Shown one piece after another: positions 9,055-17,697 of a stretch of 40,435 nucleotides of DNA. The first letter of the stretch is position 1, and each line of letters begins with the position of its first letter. Position numbers and translations under genes: made by a program. Source of the DNA: Desulfurellaceae bacterium (lineage in GTDB: Bacteria; Desulfobacterota; Binatia; Bin18); assembly GCA_021296095.1 (NCBI GenBank), contig JAGWBB010000011.1, positions 1 to 40,435 of the forward strand. Reading direction: 5' to 3'. The notes under the pieces were generated by a model. It worked only from the letters and a program-made list of their open reading frames with translations. It was not told the DNA's origin and made no database searches.

Positions 9055-11700
9055 ATGAAACGAGTCGGAATATGGTTAGGGGGGTTGGTGGGAGTCCTAC
9101 TGTTTGTGGGAAGCTCTGCGCCGGCAGGAGCCCAGGAGGCGCAGCCGCAGGACGAGGTCGTCGGCCTCGACGAGCTGCGAGTCGTCGGCTCCCGGCTACC
9201 CGGTCGCTCGGCCGCAGATTCGCCTGTGCCGGTCGATATCATCGACGGTGACAGTTTCCAGAACTACGGCGTGCGAGATCTCAACAACCTGCTGGCCGCC
9301 ACTATTCCGTCCTACAACGTCACCCAACACGCCATCGGCGATGCCAACGCGCTGGTCCGCCCGGCCAAGCTGCGCGGCCTGCCGCCGGACTCGACCCTGG
9401 TGCTGATCAACGGCAAACGCCGCCACCGCTCGTCGGCGATCAGCATCTTCACCTTTGGCCAGGCCCAGGGGGCGCACGGCGCCGACATTCGTTCGATCCC
9501 GGCCATCGCCCTCAAACGCGTCGAGGTACTGCGTGACGGGGCGGGCGCCCAGTACGGCTCCGACGCGGTAGCCGGGGTCATGAACTTCGTGCTGCGTGAC
9601 GCGCCCGAGGGCGGCACGCTCGAAGCTCGCTGGGGCCAGTACTACCAGGGCGACGGCGACTCGGTGAGCACGGCGGCCAACATTGGGCTGCCGCTGACCG
9701 ACGCCGGTTTCGCCAATTTCAGCTTCGAGTTCGTCAACTCTGACTCAACCGACCGCAGCTATGCGCTCGACTCGGAGAAGTCGCTGAGAGGAGCGGGTCT
9801 GCCCGTCAAATCTCCGGCGATGGTCTGGGGCGCGGCGGACGTGCCGTACGATTACAAATTCTTCGGCAACCTCGGCCTCGACCTCGGCGACCACCACCAC
9901 GCCTACGCCTTCGGCAACTGGGCCGAACGCGAGATCCTGGACTCGTGGTATTTCCGCTCCCCAACTGCTCAGTATGGGTCTCCGGCCTCGATAGGCGGGG
10001 TCTATGAAGATAGTGGGAACGTGCTGGTCGCCGACCTGTCACCTGACGGACGATCCGGCAACTGTCCAACCATCCCGCGGAGCGAGTTTGCGCAAAACGG
10101 CATGGCCGCGCTGGCCCCGCTGCAGGGCAACCCGAACTGCTACGCGCTCGCCCAGAATTTGTCGGGGGGCTTCACCCCGCGGATGCGCGGCAATGTGGAA
10201 GACTGGAGTATCGCCTTCGGCCTGCGCGGGACACTGCGGAGCGCCTCCCTGCTGCTCGACGGCTGGAACTACGACATGAGCGCCGTGTTCGGTCAGCACC
10301 GCACGACATACTTCATCTGGAACACCGTCAACCCGCAACTCCTGCGCCTCAGAGAGGACATGCCGACAGAATACTTTGGACGCGCCTACGAGGAGCGGGA
10401 CAAGACCTTCAACCTCGACCTCTCCCGGCTGTTCGATACCGACCTCTTCTACTCTCCGCTGAACGTGGCCTTCGGGCTGGAGTACCGCGAGGAAGAGTAC
10501 GAGATCGAATCCGGCGAGAAAAACGGCTGGTGCATCGACGACCAGGGAGAATGCGACGGACAAGCGAAGGAATATGGTCTCGCGGCCCAGGGGTTCGACA
10601 TCGGCGGCCAAGCCTATCCCGGCATCCGCCCGGAGAATGCCGTGGAGGCCGAACGGGGCAGCTTCGGTGCCTATCTCGACCTCGAAGCCGACGTCATCGA
10701 GAGCGTACTGCTCAACGCCGCCGGCCGCTTCGAACACCATGAAGGCATCGGCGAGTCTTTGGACGGCAAGCTGGCCGGCCGCTGGGACGTGATCGCGGAC
10801 TATCTGGCGCTGCGCGGCTCGCTGGGCACCGGCTTTCGCGCCCCGACCGTGGGGCAGGTCCTCTACCGGGATACGACCTTCGGCCTTGACGAACACGGTA
10901 TCCTCACCGAGCAGCCCACGCTGCCGGCGAGCGACCCGATTGCGCAACAAAAGGGGGCCAAGCCGCTCACGCCCGAGACCTCCTTCTCTTTTTCCATCGG
11001 CACGGTGCTGACCCTTGGCGAGCTGTCCGTCACCCTGGACTACTACAACATAGAAGTCAGAAACCGGATTGGGCTGACCGCCCCCCAAAGCATCACCGCT
11101 CAAGATATCACCGCCCTGGCGGCTCGGGGCGTCGACAATCGGGGCGTGACGACCGTCAAGTTCTTTGCCAACGCGTTCGAGACCTACACCCAGGGCATCG
11201 ATCTGGTGGCAACCTACCCTCTGGAACTGTTCGGCGGCAACATCGGCACGACTCTGTTGACCTTCGCTGGCAACTGGAACGACACCAAACTCAATCTTGA
11301 TTCGATTGACGCGCAGGTCATCGATTCGGTGCGCAAAGTCCAGGTTGAAGAGATTGAGCCGGAATTCCGCTTCTCGCTGATGGCGGACCACACCTGGGGC
11401 CCATGGCGGCTCCTCGCCCGGCTGCACTACTACGACCAATTCACCGAGCCGTACCAGGATTATTTTATCAGCCCCCCCCTCCGCCCCAAGGCCCGGGCAT
11501 TACTCGACCTGGAAGCGTCATACACGTTCGGCTTCGGGATGACGGTGGCGGTCGGTGCGGACAATCTGCTCGACACCTATCCGACCAAGGTCGGACGGCT
11601 GCATCGCGATGCATATGATGCCGGCCAGAAGTATCCGGTCGCCTCACCGTATGGCTACAACGGCGGCTTCTACTACTTCAGGGCGTCGTACGCATTCTGA
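9055..11700 (+). CDS. TonB-dependent outer-membrane receptor (copy 1, intact)
   Basis: An 881-residue protein with a signal peptide (MKRVGIWLGGLVGVLLFVGS, cleavage near APAGA-QEA). A TonB-box-like segment (DELRVVGSR) follows, then a plug domain (about 45-180: PVDIIDGDSFQNYG, LRGLPPDSTLVLINGKR, VEVLRDGAGAQYGSDAVAGV) and a 22-strand-type barrel ending in the aromatic C-terminus YYFRASYAF recognised by the BAM machinery. Such receptors import siderophores, cobalamin, sugars or other large ligands using TonB energy. The ligand is not evident, and no ABC transporter or TonB gene lies next to it. It is a tandem paralogue of the next gene and probably shares transcription with it (gap about 100 bases). 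Confidence 0.93.
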   Translation: MKRVGIWLGGLVGVLLFVGSSAPAGAQEAQPQDEVVGLDELRVVGSRLPGRSAADSPVPVDIIDGDSFQNYGVRDLNNLLAATIPSYNVTQHAIGDANALVRPAKLRGLPPDSTLVLINGKRRHRSSAISIFTFGQAQGAHGADIRSIPAIALKRVEVLRDGAGAQYGSDAVAGVMNFVLRDAPEGGTLEARWGQYYQGDGDSVSTAANIGLPLTDAGFANFSFEFVNSDSTDRSYALDSEKSLRGAGLPVKSPAMVWGAADVPYDYKFFGNLGLDLGDHHHAYAFGNWAEREILDSWYFRSPTAQYGSPASIGGVYEDSGNVLVADLSPDGRSGNCPTIPRSEFAQNGMAALAPLQGNPNCYALAQNLSGGFTPRMRGNVEDWSIAFGLRGTLRSASLLLDGWNYDMSAVFGQHRTTYFIWNTVNPQLLRLREDMPTEYFGRAYEERDKTFNLDLSRLFDTDLFYSPLNVAFGLEYREEEYEIESGEKNGWCIDDQGECDGQAKEYGLAAQGFDIGGQAYPGIRPENAVEAERGSFGAYLDLEADVIESVLLNAAGRFEHHEGIGESLDGKLAGRWDVIADYLALRGSLGTGFRAPTVGQVLYRDTTFGLDEHGILTEQPTLPASDPIAQQKGAKPLTPETSFSFSIGTVLTLGELSVTLDYYNIEVRNRIGLTAPQSITAQDITALAARGVDNRGVTTVKFFANAFETYTQGIDLVATYPLELFGGNIGTTLLTFAGNWNDTKLNLDSIDAQVIDSVRKVQVEEIEPEFRFSLMADHTWGPWRLLARLHYYDQFTEPYQDYFISPPLRPKARALLDLEASYTFGFGMTVAVGADNLLDTYPTKVGRLHRDAYDAGQKYPVASPYGYNGGFYYFRASYAF

Positions 11701-11800
11701 AACAAAGAGTGAACGTGTCCTCCAAGAGATATCAGCTGTTGACACATTGACTCTTGCTGGCGCTCACCCACCAGGCGCGATGAACAGGCGAGGAAAACGC

Positions 11801-13678
11801 ATGAGGAAACTCGGGCAATCCGGTCTCCTGGTGTCACTCCTGGTCTTGCTGATCTCAGCACCGGCCGGGGCGCAGCAGGCCGCCCAGGCCGACAGGGTCG
11901 TCGGCCTTGAAGAAATCCGGGTAGTTGGCTCCCGGTCGGCGGGCCGCTCGGCCGCAGATTCGCCCGTACCGGTAGACGTGATTGATGGCGACAGCCTCAA
12001 GCACTACGGCACCACGGATATGAACGACCTGCTGTCGGCGACCGTCCCCTCCTACAAGGTCTTTCAGTACGGCATCGGTGTTGAGGCCGCCCTGGTCCGC
12101 CCGGCCAAGCTGCGCGGCCTGCCGCCCGACTCGACCCTGGTGCTGGTCAACGGCAAACGCCGCCACCGTTCCTCGGCGATTACCCGCTGGAGTTACGGTT
12201 TGGCCAGCGGTTCGCATGGGACGGATATCGCCTCCATCCCGTCCATCGCCCTCAAACGCGTCGAAGTCCTGCGCGACGGCGCCGGCGCCCAGTATGGCTC
12301 CGACGCGGTGGCCGGAGTGCTGAATTTCGTGCTGCGCGACGCGCCCGAGGGCGGCAGCCTGGAGACCAACCTGGGCCAGTACTACCACGGCGACGGCGAC
12401 CGGCTGAATGTCGCGGGCAACCTCGGCCTGCCGCTGACCGAGGCCGGCTTTGCCAACTTCAGCTTCGAGTTCACCAACGCCGATTCGACCAACCGCAGCG
12501 TGCAGCGCGACGACGCCCGGCGCATGATCGAGCACGGCAACGCCTTTATCCGCAGATCCGCAGCCCAGCCCTGGGGCGCACCGGACGTGACCTACGACTA
12601 TAAATTCTTCGGCAACCTCGGCCTCGACCTCGGCACCGACCACCAGCTGTACGCCTTCGGCAACTACGCCGAGCGCGAGATTGAAGACACCTTCTACTGG
12701 CGTAATCCGGCCAGTTTTCCCGGCGTGTTCGCCCAGGGCGACGAGCTACTGGTCGCCGACCTGTCTGCGGACGGGATGTCCGGCAACTGCCCGACGATCA
12801 CGGCCGGCGATTATGTTGAGCAGGGTCCGGCCGCGCTGGCCCCGCTAATGGGCCAGGACGACTGCTACGCCCTGGCCCAGGCATTCCCGGGCGGTTTCAC
12901 CCCCCGGTTCCGGGGCGTGGTCAACGACTGGAGTCTCGCCTTCGGCCTGCGTGGGGAGCTGCGCAGCACCTATGCCTTAAAGAGTAGACGTGCCAACACC
13001 TTTGATATATTGGCGGACACGTTTGCTCTTTTGCTGGACGGCTGGCACTACGACCTGAGCGCCGGCTTCGGTCAGAACAGCATGGACACCCACCTCAGGA
13101 ACAGCGTGAATCCGAATCTGGTCCGCTTCAGGGCCGCGATTCCGACCCGCTACCGAACCCGCAGGTACGAGGAGCGGGACAAGATCTTCAACCTCGACCT
13201 GTCCCGGCCGTTCGACCTCGGCCTGTTCGCCTCTCCGCTGAACGTGGCCGTCGGCCTGGAGTACCGGGAAGAAACCTTTGAGAGCGGAACCGGGGAACCG
13301 AATTCCTATTTCCGTGACGAGGTGCTGGCCCGACAGGGCTTCGCGGTCGCAGTCTCCGGCTACCCGGGCACCTCGCCCGAGGAGGCGACCGAGGCCAGCC
13401 GGGACAGTTTTGGCGCGTATCTCGACCTGGAGGCCGATGTCGTGGCCGATGTGTTGCTCACCGCTGCGGGTCGGTTTGAGCACCATGCCGGCGTCGGGGA
13501 ATCGCTCAATGGCAAGCTGGCCGCCCGCTGGACTCCCCCCATCCCCCCCCTGCTAGGGGGGGCATGGGGGGGTTGGCGCTGCGCGGCTCCATCGGGACCA
13601 ACTTTCGGGCGCCAACCGTCGGGCAGGCCAACTATCGGAACATCACCTCGAGCCTCAACGCCGAGACCGGCGAACTGA
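11801..13678 (+). CDS. TonB-dependent receptor copy 2, N-terminal part (broken by frameshift)
   Basis: The start ATG 11801 (MRKLGQSGLLVSLLVLLISA) has a GAGG about eight bases upstream; an in-frame ATG exists at 11780. A signal peptide (to APAGAQQ), TonB-box-like region, full plug (LRGLPPDSTLVLVNGKR, VEVLRDGAGAQYGSDAVAGV) and the first two thirds of the barrel match copy 1 closely. After NGKLAARW (about 13531) the frame enters a G/C homopolymer palindrome and continues in the wrong phase (TPPIPPLLGGAWGG...) to a stop at 13678. The native phase resumes in the overlapping ORF starting at 13564. Relative to copy 1, 41 bases replace 18, a net shift of +2. As read, the product lacks the last barrel strands and should not assemble. 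It also carries a lower-GC insertion of about 20 residues near 12970-13030. Confidence 0.85.
   Translation: MRKLGQSGLLVSLLVLLISAPAGAQQAAQADRVVGLEEIRVVGSRSAGRSAADSPVPVDVIDGDSLKHYGTTDMNDLLSATVPSYKVFQYGIGVEAALVRPAKLRGLPPDSTLVLVNGKRRHRSSAITRWSYGLASGSHGTDIASIPSIALKRVEVLRDGAGAQYGSDAVAGVLNFVLRDAPEGGSLETNLGQYYHGDGDRLNVAGNLGLPLTEAGFANFSFEFTNADSTNRSVQRDDARRMIEHGNAFIRRSAAQPWGAPDVTYDYKFFGNLGLDLGTDHQLYAFGNYAEREIEDTFYWRNPASFPGVFAQGDELLVADLSADGMSGNCPTITAGDYVEQGPAALAPLMGQDDCYALAQAFPGGFTPRFRGVVNDWSLAFGLRGELRSTYALKSRRANTFDILADTFALLLDGWHYDLSAGFGQNSMDTHLRNSVNPNLVRFRAAIPTRYRTRRYEERDKIFNLDLSRPFDLGLFASPLNVAVGLEYREETFESGTGEPNSYFRDEVLARQGFAVAVSGYPGTSPEEATEASRDSFGAYLDLEADVVADVLLTAAGRFEHHAGVGESLNGKLAARWTPPIPPLLGGAWGGWRCAAPSGPTFGRQPSGRPTIGTSPRASTPRPAN
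13532..13574. repeat. G/C-homopolymer palindrome disrupting TonB receptor copy 2
   Basis: The segment holds four homopolymer tracts arranged as an imperfect inverted repeat: C6-AT-C8, a short TGCTA centre, then G7-CAT-G7. The arms pair almost perfectly (ACTCCCCCCAT and ATGGGGGGGTT at the ends). It replaces the six codons (DVIADY) found here in copy 1 and shifts the frame. It looks like a small mobile palindrome or a slippage tract. Adding one base in any tract gives a 42-base insert with no stop, restoring a full-length receptor. Confidence 0.75.
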
Positions 13679-14460
13679 ACCTGACCTATGTGCTGTCGGG
13701 CAACGACCCGATTGCCCAACAGAAGGGCGGCAAGCCGCTCGGCCCCGAACACTCAACCAGCTTCAGCCTCGGCGCGATTCTCACGCTCGGCGACCTGTCC
13801 GTCACCGCCGACTACTACAATATGGAGGTCCGCCGTCGGATCATGTTGAGCCAGAATTTCCTCCTCACCGAGGCCGACAGAGCCGCCCTGGCCGCCGCCG
13901 GCATCGACATTGTGGGCGGCCAGGTCAGCTACTTCAACAACGACTTCAGCACCACGACCCAGGGGCTGGATGTCGTGGCGACCTACCCCCTAGACTGGTT
14001 CGGCGGTCGGGCCGGCTCGACCCTGTTCACCTTTGCCGGCAACTGGAACACCACCGAGGTCGACAAGCGCAACCCCAGAATCACCAATGACCTGCGGGCC
14101 GCCCAAATTGAGAACACCTCCCCGGAGTTCCGCTTCACGCTGAGCGCAGATCATAGCTGGGGACCGTGGCGGCTGCTCACCCGGCTCCACTACCATGACG
14201 ACTTCAAGGATTTCCCGATCTTCAGAGCCACAAACCCCGTCCATGCCCATGCCCGCGCCCTGCTCGACCTGGAAGCGTCGCATACCTTCTTCAGCGGTGC
14301 GTTCAGCGGCGTGACCCTGGCGCTTGGCGCGCAAAACCTGCTCGACACCTATCCGACCAGAAACAAGTATGCCGGCCGCCACGGCATGAAATACCCGGTC
14401 GTCTCACCGTACGGCTACAACGGCGGATTCTACTATATGCGGGCATCCTACGCCTTCTGA
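13564..14460 (+). CDS. TonB-dependent receptor copy 2, C-terminal barrel part (after frameshift)
   Basis: Open in the phase that matches the end of copy 1: LALRGSIGTNFRAPTVGQ aligns with LALRGSLGTGFRAPTVGQ, followed by NDPIAQQKGGKPLGPE, the barrel segments and a C-terminal YYMRASYAF with terminal phenylalanine. The apparent ATG at 13564 lies inside the palindrome and has no Shine-Dalgarno sequence or signal peptide, so this is not an independent gene. It is the distal part of the gene starting at 11801. The coding sequence is otherwise undamaged, which argues that the break is recent, reversible or an assembly error. Confidence 0.85.
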   Translation: MGGLALRGSIGTNFRAPTVGQANYRNITSSLNAETGELNLTYVLSGNDPIAQQKGGKPLGPEHSTSFSLGAILTLGDLSVTADYYNMEVRRRIMLSQNFLLTEADRAALAAAGIDIVGGQVSYFNNDFSTTTQGLDVVATYPLDWFGGRAGSTLFTFAGNWNTTEVDKRNPRITNDLRAAQIENTSPEFRFTLSADHSWGPWRLLTRLHYHDDFKDFPIFRATNPVHAHARALLDLEASHTFFSGAFSGVTLALGAQNLLDTYPTRNKYAGRHGMKYPVVSPYGYNGGFYYMRASYAF

Positions 14461-14537
14461 ACCTAAGGACCCGTCCGACGCGGCTGATTCCCAATACATT
14501 TGTCTCTCCACGCTCCATTGTTCGTATCCAGCCTGCT

Positions 14538-14561
14538 ACTTGTAGTCTGTAGACTCATAGG
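14538..14561 (+). promoter_or_regulatory. C-box-like operator of the restriction-modification controller
   Basis: A 24-base segment with the palindromic core AGTCTGTAGACT (AGTCT-2-AGACT), flanked by ACTTGT on the left and CATAGG on the right. It lies about 50 bases upstream of the C-protein-like gene. Layout and sequence resemble the C-boxes of C-protein-controlled type II restriction-modification systems. Autoregulation by the adjacent HTH protein is inferred. Confidence 0.65.
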
Positions 14562-14611
14562 CAGCATCGTCAGAGGCTTAGCCTCTCAGTGTTGCACGAG
14601 ACCAGGGGCAG

Positions 14612-14938
14612 ATGGAAAGTAGACGGCTGAGAAAACCAAGTCAGGAATTAAGGCAAATACTTGCGGATAATATCCGTGCCTACAGAACAGCGAGGTGCAT
14701 CTCGCAAGAAGAGCTCGCGGACAGGTGCGACCTACACCGCACGTATGTGGGTTCGGTGGAGAGAGGCGAACGGAATGTCACCCTCAGTACCTTAGAGACC
14801 TTTGCCGCTGCCCTTGGTGTGAGTGTCCCTGGACTCTTAACCAAGGGAGCGGTGAAGGATGGCAAGGAACAATCCCGACCTAGAGCGGTACATCGCGGTA
14901 ATCCAACTAAGCGGCCTGTCAATCTACGATCCTATTGA
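14612..14938 (+). CDS. XRE-type HTH controller (C protein-like) of the restriction-modification system
   Basis: A 108-residue protein. Residues about 15-80 are a helix-turn-helix of the lambda-repressor/C-protein type: LADNIRAYRTARCISQEELADRC, LHRTYVGSVERGERNVTLSTLETFAAALGV. The start ATG follows AGGGG by five bases. The 3' end overlaps the endonuclease gene by 80 bases in another frame, a common C-R arrangement that couples the two. A C-box-like palindrome lies upstream. C proteins delay endonuclease expression until the host DNA is methylated, and this role is inferred from context. The C-terminal tail after residue 85 is basic and longer than usual, possibly because it reads through the overlap. 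Confidence 0.85.
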   Translation: MESRRLRKPSQELRQILADNIRAYRTARCISQEELADRCDLHRTYVGSVERGERNVTLSTLETFAAALGVSVPGLLTKGAVKDGKEQSRPRAVHRGNPTKRPVNLRSY

Positions 14939-15911
14939 GATTGGTCACCCGCAGCTCTGGATTCCAACATCAACCTTAGAAGAAATTCTCAACCGGGCAC
15001 TGAAAGACGTTTCCCTCCATGGGCTGCCATTACGCACTCGCTCGAAGGTGGTGAAAGAATACATCTGCCGGGCACTCGGCTATCCGGTGTCACCCCGCTT
15101 CAAAAGGACTCGGCCGCGTTTTCCAGGACAGCTTTTTGACACCTACATCCAGAAATCCAACAATCTGCAAGTCTGGAACGAGGAGCTTGCTCCCACACGC
15201 CGGTATGTCATCGTTCGAGTTGGGCCGGGAGACGTCATCACGAGAGTAAAAGTCGTCACCGGCACCACGCTGGCGCGACTGGACACGACGGGGAGGCTGA
15301 CCCACAAGTACCAGGCGCAGCTGATCCCAGGAACGCAAAACGCGGAACTCGTCACCGCCGAAGACACGGGGCTGCTCCAGTTCATCGTCCAGCCTGGCGT
15401 CGATCTGGGGTCCGTTGCCAGTCCTACTGACCAGCCTCAGGCAGGCCAGATCTTGCCGATTGGCGAGATTTTTGAGCGGCTGAAATATCTTGTCGGAGAG
15501 GGCTTCATAGATGCTGGTTCTGACCAGGAGCGGAATCGCGGCGCGGCTTTACACCGGCTGGTGTGCCAGCGCCTCGGCTACACCGACTACCGGGACGACG
15601 GGCAGTTTCCAGACGTGCGCCACCAGCTTCTTGAAGTGAAGCTGCAAACCTCACCGACAATCGACCTCGGATTGGTGCGCCCCGATAACACAGAAGCTCT
15701 CGATATCCCGCACATTGAGGGCCAGCAGATTCGCCATTGCGATGTGCGCTATGCGTTGCTCTCTGCGCGTAGCGACGGAAAATACGTAACGCTGACGCAC
15801 CTGTTCCTCTCCACTGGCGAGAGGTTTTTCACCCGCTTCCCCCAGTTTCAGGGCAAGGTCCTGAACAGGAAGCTTCAGATTCCTCTACCGACTGACTTTT
15901 TCAAGGCGTAA
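14859..15911 (+). CDS. Probable type II restriction endonuclease (PD-(D/E)xK type)
   Basis: A 350-residue protein that I cannot place in a named endonuclease family. The C-terminal third carries a plausible nuclease core: FPDVRHQLLEVKLQ, with the order D...E-V-K expected of PD-(D/E)xK enzymes, preceded by an acidic helix region (DQERNRGAALHRLVCQRLGY). The N-terminal ~190 residues may recognise DNA. Identification rests on its position between a C-protein-like gene (overlapping by 80 bases) and a convergent adenine methyltransferase, plus the motif. Its last 27 bases overlap the end of the methyltransferase gene on the other strand. The recognition site is unknown. Confidence 0.75.
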   Translation: MARNNPDLERYIAVIQLSGLSIYDPIEIGHPQLWIPTSTLEEILNRALKDVSLHGLPLRTRSKVVKEYICRALGYPVSPRFKRTRPRFPGQLFDTYIQKSNNLQVWNEELAPTRRYVIVRVGPGDVITRVKVVTGTTLARLDTTGRLTHKYQAQLIPGTQNAELVTAEDTGLLQFIVQPGVDLGSVASPTDQPQAGQILPIGEIFERLKYLVGEGFIDAGSDQERNRGAALHRLVCQRLGYTDYRDDGQFPDVRHQLLEVKLQTSPTIDLGLVRPDNTEALDIPHIEGQQIRHCDVRYALLSARSDGKYVTLTHLFLSTGERFFTRFPQFQGKVLNRKLQIPLPTDFFKA

Positions 15912-17630
15912 ACCGAACGCTTCCCAGACCATGGCGTCCAGCTCCTTTTGGAGGCCATGGGCTTCAGGAGAAGGAATACACCGGTATAGGTGCTTGGCTT
16001 TCGCCACAATGGCACGACCGGGTTCGCTATACGGGTCGGGCAGGGGAAAACGTTCAACATACTGGGTGATGAAGCGGCGGCGACCAGCGTACAGCTTATT
16101 GTGGAAACAATGATCGTAGAAGTGTTCGATGAACGTGGAGTTGCCGACGGCGGCGGCCAGCCAGAGCAGGTCTGTGGGCACAGAGTCCTGGCAGGTGAGC
16201 CAATAGCAGTCACCATTGACCACGGAACCTTCCTGGTCAATCCAGAATGTAGGCTCTTGGGCAATATCGCGGAACACCAGCTTGGGATCAGTCCACGCCT
16301 CAGGATCCTGGGGGACCCAGATTTCATACCATTCACGTCCCGCCTCAATGAGGTATTGACGCCCTTCAAGGGTGGCCCGGTGAGTCTCAAGGTAGGCTCG
16401 GCTGCGAGGATATTTTGCCAGCACTACGGCCTGACGCCGGCCCTGCACAACCTCATGCGGATAGAGGATGCTGTTTTGCCGGTCGGGTATGAGGGGCTTG
16501 AAACGACGCGCCAGGTGATGGGTGGCAAGAGGTTTGAGCAGCTCAGGCCGCTCTGCCTTGGACATGTCCTGCCAGTCTTTGCGGATGAACACCTTGTCGG
16601 CGCAGGTCTTGACGCCAACCCGGATTTTTCCAATATCGCGAAACGTGCCCCACGTCCGCGCCTCGACTGTAGCCAGCCAGGTGTCAATGGCCTGTGTGGT
16701 CAGACGCCAGACGCCGTCAGCAGCACCGTTCGTGTCCAACCTGCCATGTTGCACCTGAAAGTGTCGTCCATCGGCAAGTTCAATGACGCCTTCCCTGTCC
16801 AGAGCGCTCAGCGGGTCGGTCATCCGTTCGTGGGCCGGGGCAGAAGTCTGGTAGATCGACGTGAATTCCGGGGAGGGTGCCTTGCCGCCGTGTGTTCCTT
16901 CGGCAACCAGAACGGCGGGCAGGACAGCAGCATCAAACAGCTTCGTGTCTCCCAAATCCCAGATATGGGAGATATGGAAGCGTTGCAGAAGAACCCGCCG
17001 GACAGAAGCACCGGACTTCGTCGTCATGAAACGGTTGGAAACAACGATCCCGGCCAGCCCTCTGGGGGCGAGCACCTGAGATATGCCGAGGATAAAAGCG
17101 TAGTAGAGATCCACGCGACCGGATAGTCCGAACCGCCGAGACAGGAGCCGCGCCCGTGTAGTCCCCATAACCTGGGTACGGACGTAGGGAGGATTGGCAA
17201 TAATCAGATCGTAAGCCTCTGGAACCGTGCGACAAAAGAGGTTGCCATTCTCACCATCCCCCCACTGTTCAAGAACAAAATCCAGAAAGTTTGTTGGCTC
17301 GAAATGCAGTGACACGCTGGGGAATTGCTGCGTAATGCTTCGCCTGGCGGAGTCAAGCGCCTCGGTGTTGGTCTCAAAACCGAAGGCTTCGATCATCAGG
17401 TTTGGCTGGTCGGCCAAGCGTTCGAGCAGACTGAGAAGAAGCTGTCCGTGACCGACAGCGGGGTCAAGGATACGCAGGGGCCGGTCAGCGGGCAGTGTTT
17501 CGGCGGTTTGGACAACCTGCCGGGCAATAAAATCGGCGAGAATTTTGGGCGTATAGGTAACGCCGTCAGCCTTTTCTTGGGTGACGGCATCATAACGCTT
17601 CGTCAAGCCTGGCTGGTCAAGTGTTGCCAT
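15885..17630 (-). CDS. N6-adenine DNA methyltransferase of the restriction-modification system
   Basis: A 581-residue protein. The N-terminal half is a Rossmann methyltransferase: motif X region (KADGVTYTPKILADFIARQV), SAM-binding motif I (LDPAVGHGQLLLSLLERL), motif II (FGFETNTEAL) and catalytic motif IV NPPY (DLIIANPPYVRTQVM). The X-I-IV order is that of gamma-class N6-adenine enzymes such as M.PstI/M.BsuBI or Eco57I-like proteins. The C-terminal half (from about 330) is likely the target recognition domain. It protects host DNA from the convergent endonuclease. The stop lies inside the endonuclease gene, a 27-base tail-to-tail overlap. The methylated sequence cannot be read from the protein. 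Confidence 0.9.
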   Translation of the reverse strand: MATLDQPGLTKRYDAVTQEKADGVTYTPKILADFIARQVVQTAETLPADRPLRILDPAVGHGQLLLSLLERLADQPNLMIEAFGFETNTEALDSARRSITQQFPSVSLHFEPTNFLDFVLEQWGDGENGNLFCRTVPEAYDLIIANPPYVRTQVMGTTRARLLSRRFGLSGRVDLYYAFILGISQVLAPRGLAGIVVSNRFMTTKSGASVRRVLLQRFHISHIWDLGDTKLFDAAVLPAVLVAEGTHGGKAPSPEFTSIYQTSAPAHERMTDPLSALDREGVIELADGRHFQVQHGRLDTNGAADGVWRLTTQAIDTWLATVEARTWGTFRDIGKIRVGVKTCADKVFIRKDWQDMSKAERPELLKPLATHHLARRFKPLIPDRQNSILYPHEVVQGRRQAVVLAKYPRSRAYLETHRATLEGRQYLIEAGREWYEIWVPQDPEAWTDPKLVFRDIAQEPTFWIDQEGSVVNGDCYWLTCQDSVPTDLLWLAAAVGNSTFIEHFYDHCFHNKLYAGRRRFITQYVERFPLPDPYSEPGRAIVAKAKHLYRCIPSPEAHGLQKELDAMVWEAFGLRLEKVSR

Positions 17631-17697
17631 GACGGATCAGCCTCGTCCCCTCAGACCCAGCAGCTACATAGCTCAGAAATAAAGCCCTCAGCACGAG

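Noticed and set aside
10039-11439. Long minus-strand open frame inside the first TonB receptor
   Set aside because: It is antisense to an intact receptor and has no ribosome site or recognisable domain.
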